A DNA stretch of 64,000 bases from Niallia taxi. GTDB taxonomy: Bacteria; Bacillota; Bacilli; Bacillales; Cytobacillaceae. The DNA lies in assembly GCF_032818155.1 (NCBI RefSeq), contig NZ_CP102589.1, positions 2,342,001 through 2,406,000 of the forward strand, read 5' to 3'. Both the position numbers and the translations under genes were made by a program. The notes under the pieces are model-generated. The model had not been told where the DNA came from. It ran no database searches and saw only the letters and a program-made list of their open reading frames with translations. Shown piece after piece: positions 63,174-64,000 of the stretch; within the stretch, counting starts at the first letter, position 1; every line of letters starts with the position of its first letter.

Positions 63174-63875
63174 TTATTTAATCCGAATTGTTTGGCCAAT
63201 ACTAAGCTTTGTTGCGTTTACATTTGGATTAAGCTTCTCTAATGTTCCATGATCAATGTTCAATCTTTCTTCAATATCCCAAAGTGTATCTCCTGATTTA
63301 ATTTTATAGGTTGAAACGGCTGCTTTTTTCTTTAAATTGAATGCTCTTTCAAGTCCTTTAACATGTCCTGCTGCAACGGCATTAAGAAATTCATCGTTTT
63401 TCAAAAGGGTTGCATCCTTGCGTGTGTCGATAAATAAGCTTTCTGTTAAAATGGCGTCCATATTAGACTCACGTAATACATGCAGATCGGATGCTTTTGT
63501 ACCTCTGTCTACGATGTTGTAAGCTGCTAACTCATCCATAATAGCATTATGAATGGTCGCATGAATTTTGCCTGTTCTGCTTGAAATAGCAAGTGTATTG
63601 TAGCGGTAGTCCTCATACCCTGTTCCGCCGCCTGCATTGATATGAACCGATAATAAAAAGTCTGCATTCCAATTATTAGCAGCATTTGTACGTTGAGTGA
63701 GCGATAATGTTTTATCTGTCGTGCGGCTCATCCGCACCTCAACATCTTCATATCCTTGAAGCAAGCTTTGAATCTTTTTGGCGATTGTTAAAGTCAAATC
63801 CTTTTCCAGTAATCCATTTCCAACAGCTCCAGAATCAGTTCCACCATGCCCTGGATCAATAAAAATTTTTGTCAT
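63174..63875 (-). CDS. N-acetylmuramoyl-L-alanine amidase (amidase_3) with LysM
   Basis: This 233-residue autolysin cuts the bond between muramic acid and L-alanine. The amidase_3 domain (1-178) has zinc ligands His in IDPGHGGTD, Glu in LLEKDLTL and His in LLSVHINAGGG, plus catalytic Glu in AILTESLFI. A LysM repeat (about 190-233; TYKIKSGDTLWDIEERL) binds peptidoglycan. There is no signal peptide, as in phage-type or sporulation amidases such as CwlC, so release at mother-cell lysis or through a holin is likely. The ATG at 63875 is preferred (GGAG nine bases upstream). Confidence 0.88.
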   Translation of the reverse strand: MTKIFIDPGHGGTDSGAVGNGLLEKDLTLTIAKKIQSLLQGYEDVEVRMSRTTDKTLSLTQRTNAANNWNADFLLSVHINAGGGTGYEDYRYNTLAISSRTGKIHATIHNAIMDELAAYNIVDRGTKASDLHVLRESNMDAILTESLFIDTRKDATLLKNDEFLNAVAAGHVKGLERAFNLKKKAAVSTYKIKSGDTLWDIEERLNIDHGTLEKLNPNVNATKLSIGQTIRIK

Positions 63876-64000
63876 ACTAACCATCTCCTTTATAGAACTA
63901 GTGAGTATGAACCGTCTAAAAGGTAAATATAGTTATAAAGACTCTTTCCTTTCATCGGTCAACTAATATCAGTGTATGGAGACCAGATGATTTTCGTGAC

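Overview
The window looks like chromosomal DNA of a low-GC, Gram-positive, spore-forming member of the Bacillaceae. Supporting signs are AGGAGG-type ribosome binding sites, frequent TTG/GTG starts, CcpA-type cre boxes, LexA-like GAAC-N4-GTTC boxes, a yneT-parE-parC block like that of Bacillus subtilis, a yesLMNOPQR-type pectin locus, and Bacillus families such as DUF3231, CBO0543, SleB-type hydrolases and Tyr/Gln-rich coat-like proteins. The genus cannot be fixed from sequence reading alone. I see no rRNA, tRNA, CRISPR array, phage, transposase or riboswitch.

Layout. 1-2.4 kb: aldehyde dehydrogenase and a WrbA-type flavoprotein (cut by the window edge), then a MarR regulator divergent from a 14-TM drug exporter across a palindromic operator. 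4-7.5 kb: an ABC-2 exporter with a two-component system in one operon, preceded by a direct repeat suited to an OmpR-type regulator. 8-22.9 kb: mostly single housekeeping or accessory genes (acetyltransferases, a 7TM diguanylate cyclase, a Gfo/Idh oxidoreductase with a cre box, Nudix, DUF3231, DUF4272, EamA exporter, aldo/keto reductase, a SunS-like glycosyltransferase, a LysM-SleB hydrolase). Between 18.1 and 18.8 kb lie a frameshifted small gene and an intact 45-residue ORF. 23-29.2 kb: a PucR-family regulator followed by two M20 amidohydrolases, a DUF3311 protein and a sodium:solute symporter, a likely uptake-and-hydrolysis unit for an amide or ureide nitrogen source.

29.5-34.5 kb: coat-like low-complexity proteins, sarcosine oxidase, nitroreductase, L,D-transpeptidase and the YneT CoA-binding protein. 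35-39.4 kb: topoisomerase IV genes parE and parC behind a promoter whose -35 is overlapped by a LexA-like box. 39.5-42.6 kb: a secreted protein, an AbrB-type membrane protein and a frameshifted uracil-DNA-glycosylase-like gene.

42.7-58.9 kb is the main system: a minus-strand rhamnogalacturonan-I utilisation locus. Its order of transcription is yesL, yesM/yesN (sensor kinase and AraC-type regulator), yesO-yesP-yesQ (ABC importer), a GH105 hydrolase, a CE12-like acetylesterase, a GH42 beta-galactosidase, a GH4 LplD-like alpha-galacturonidase, a second GH105 (YteR-like), and finally a secreted PL11 lyase with a C-terminal FIMAH-like domain. Outside the cell the lyase cuts the backbone. The importer takes up unsaturated oligosaccharides, and the cytoplasmic enzymes deacetylate and dismantle them. 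Four cre-like boxes mark its transcription starts. 59-64 kb: CorA, an M50B-like membrane protein, a DUF1796 protein, two overlapping CBO0543-type membrane proteins and an amidase_3-LysM autolysin.
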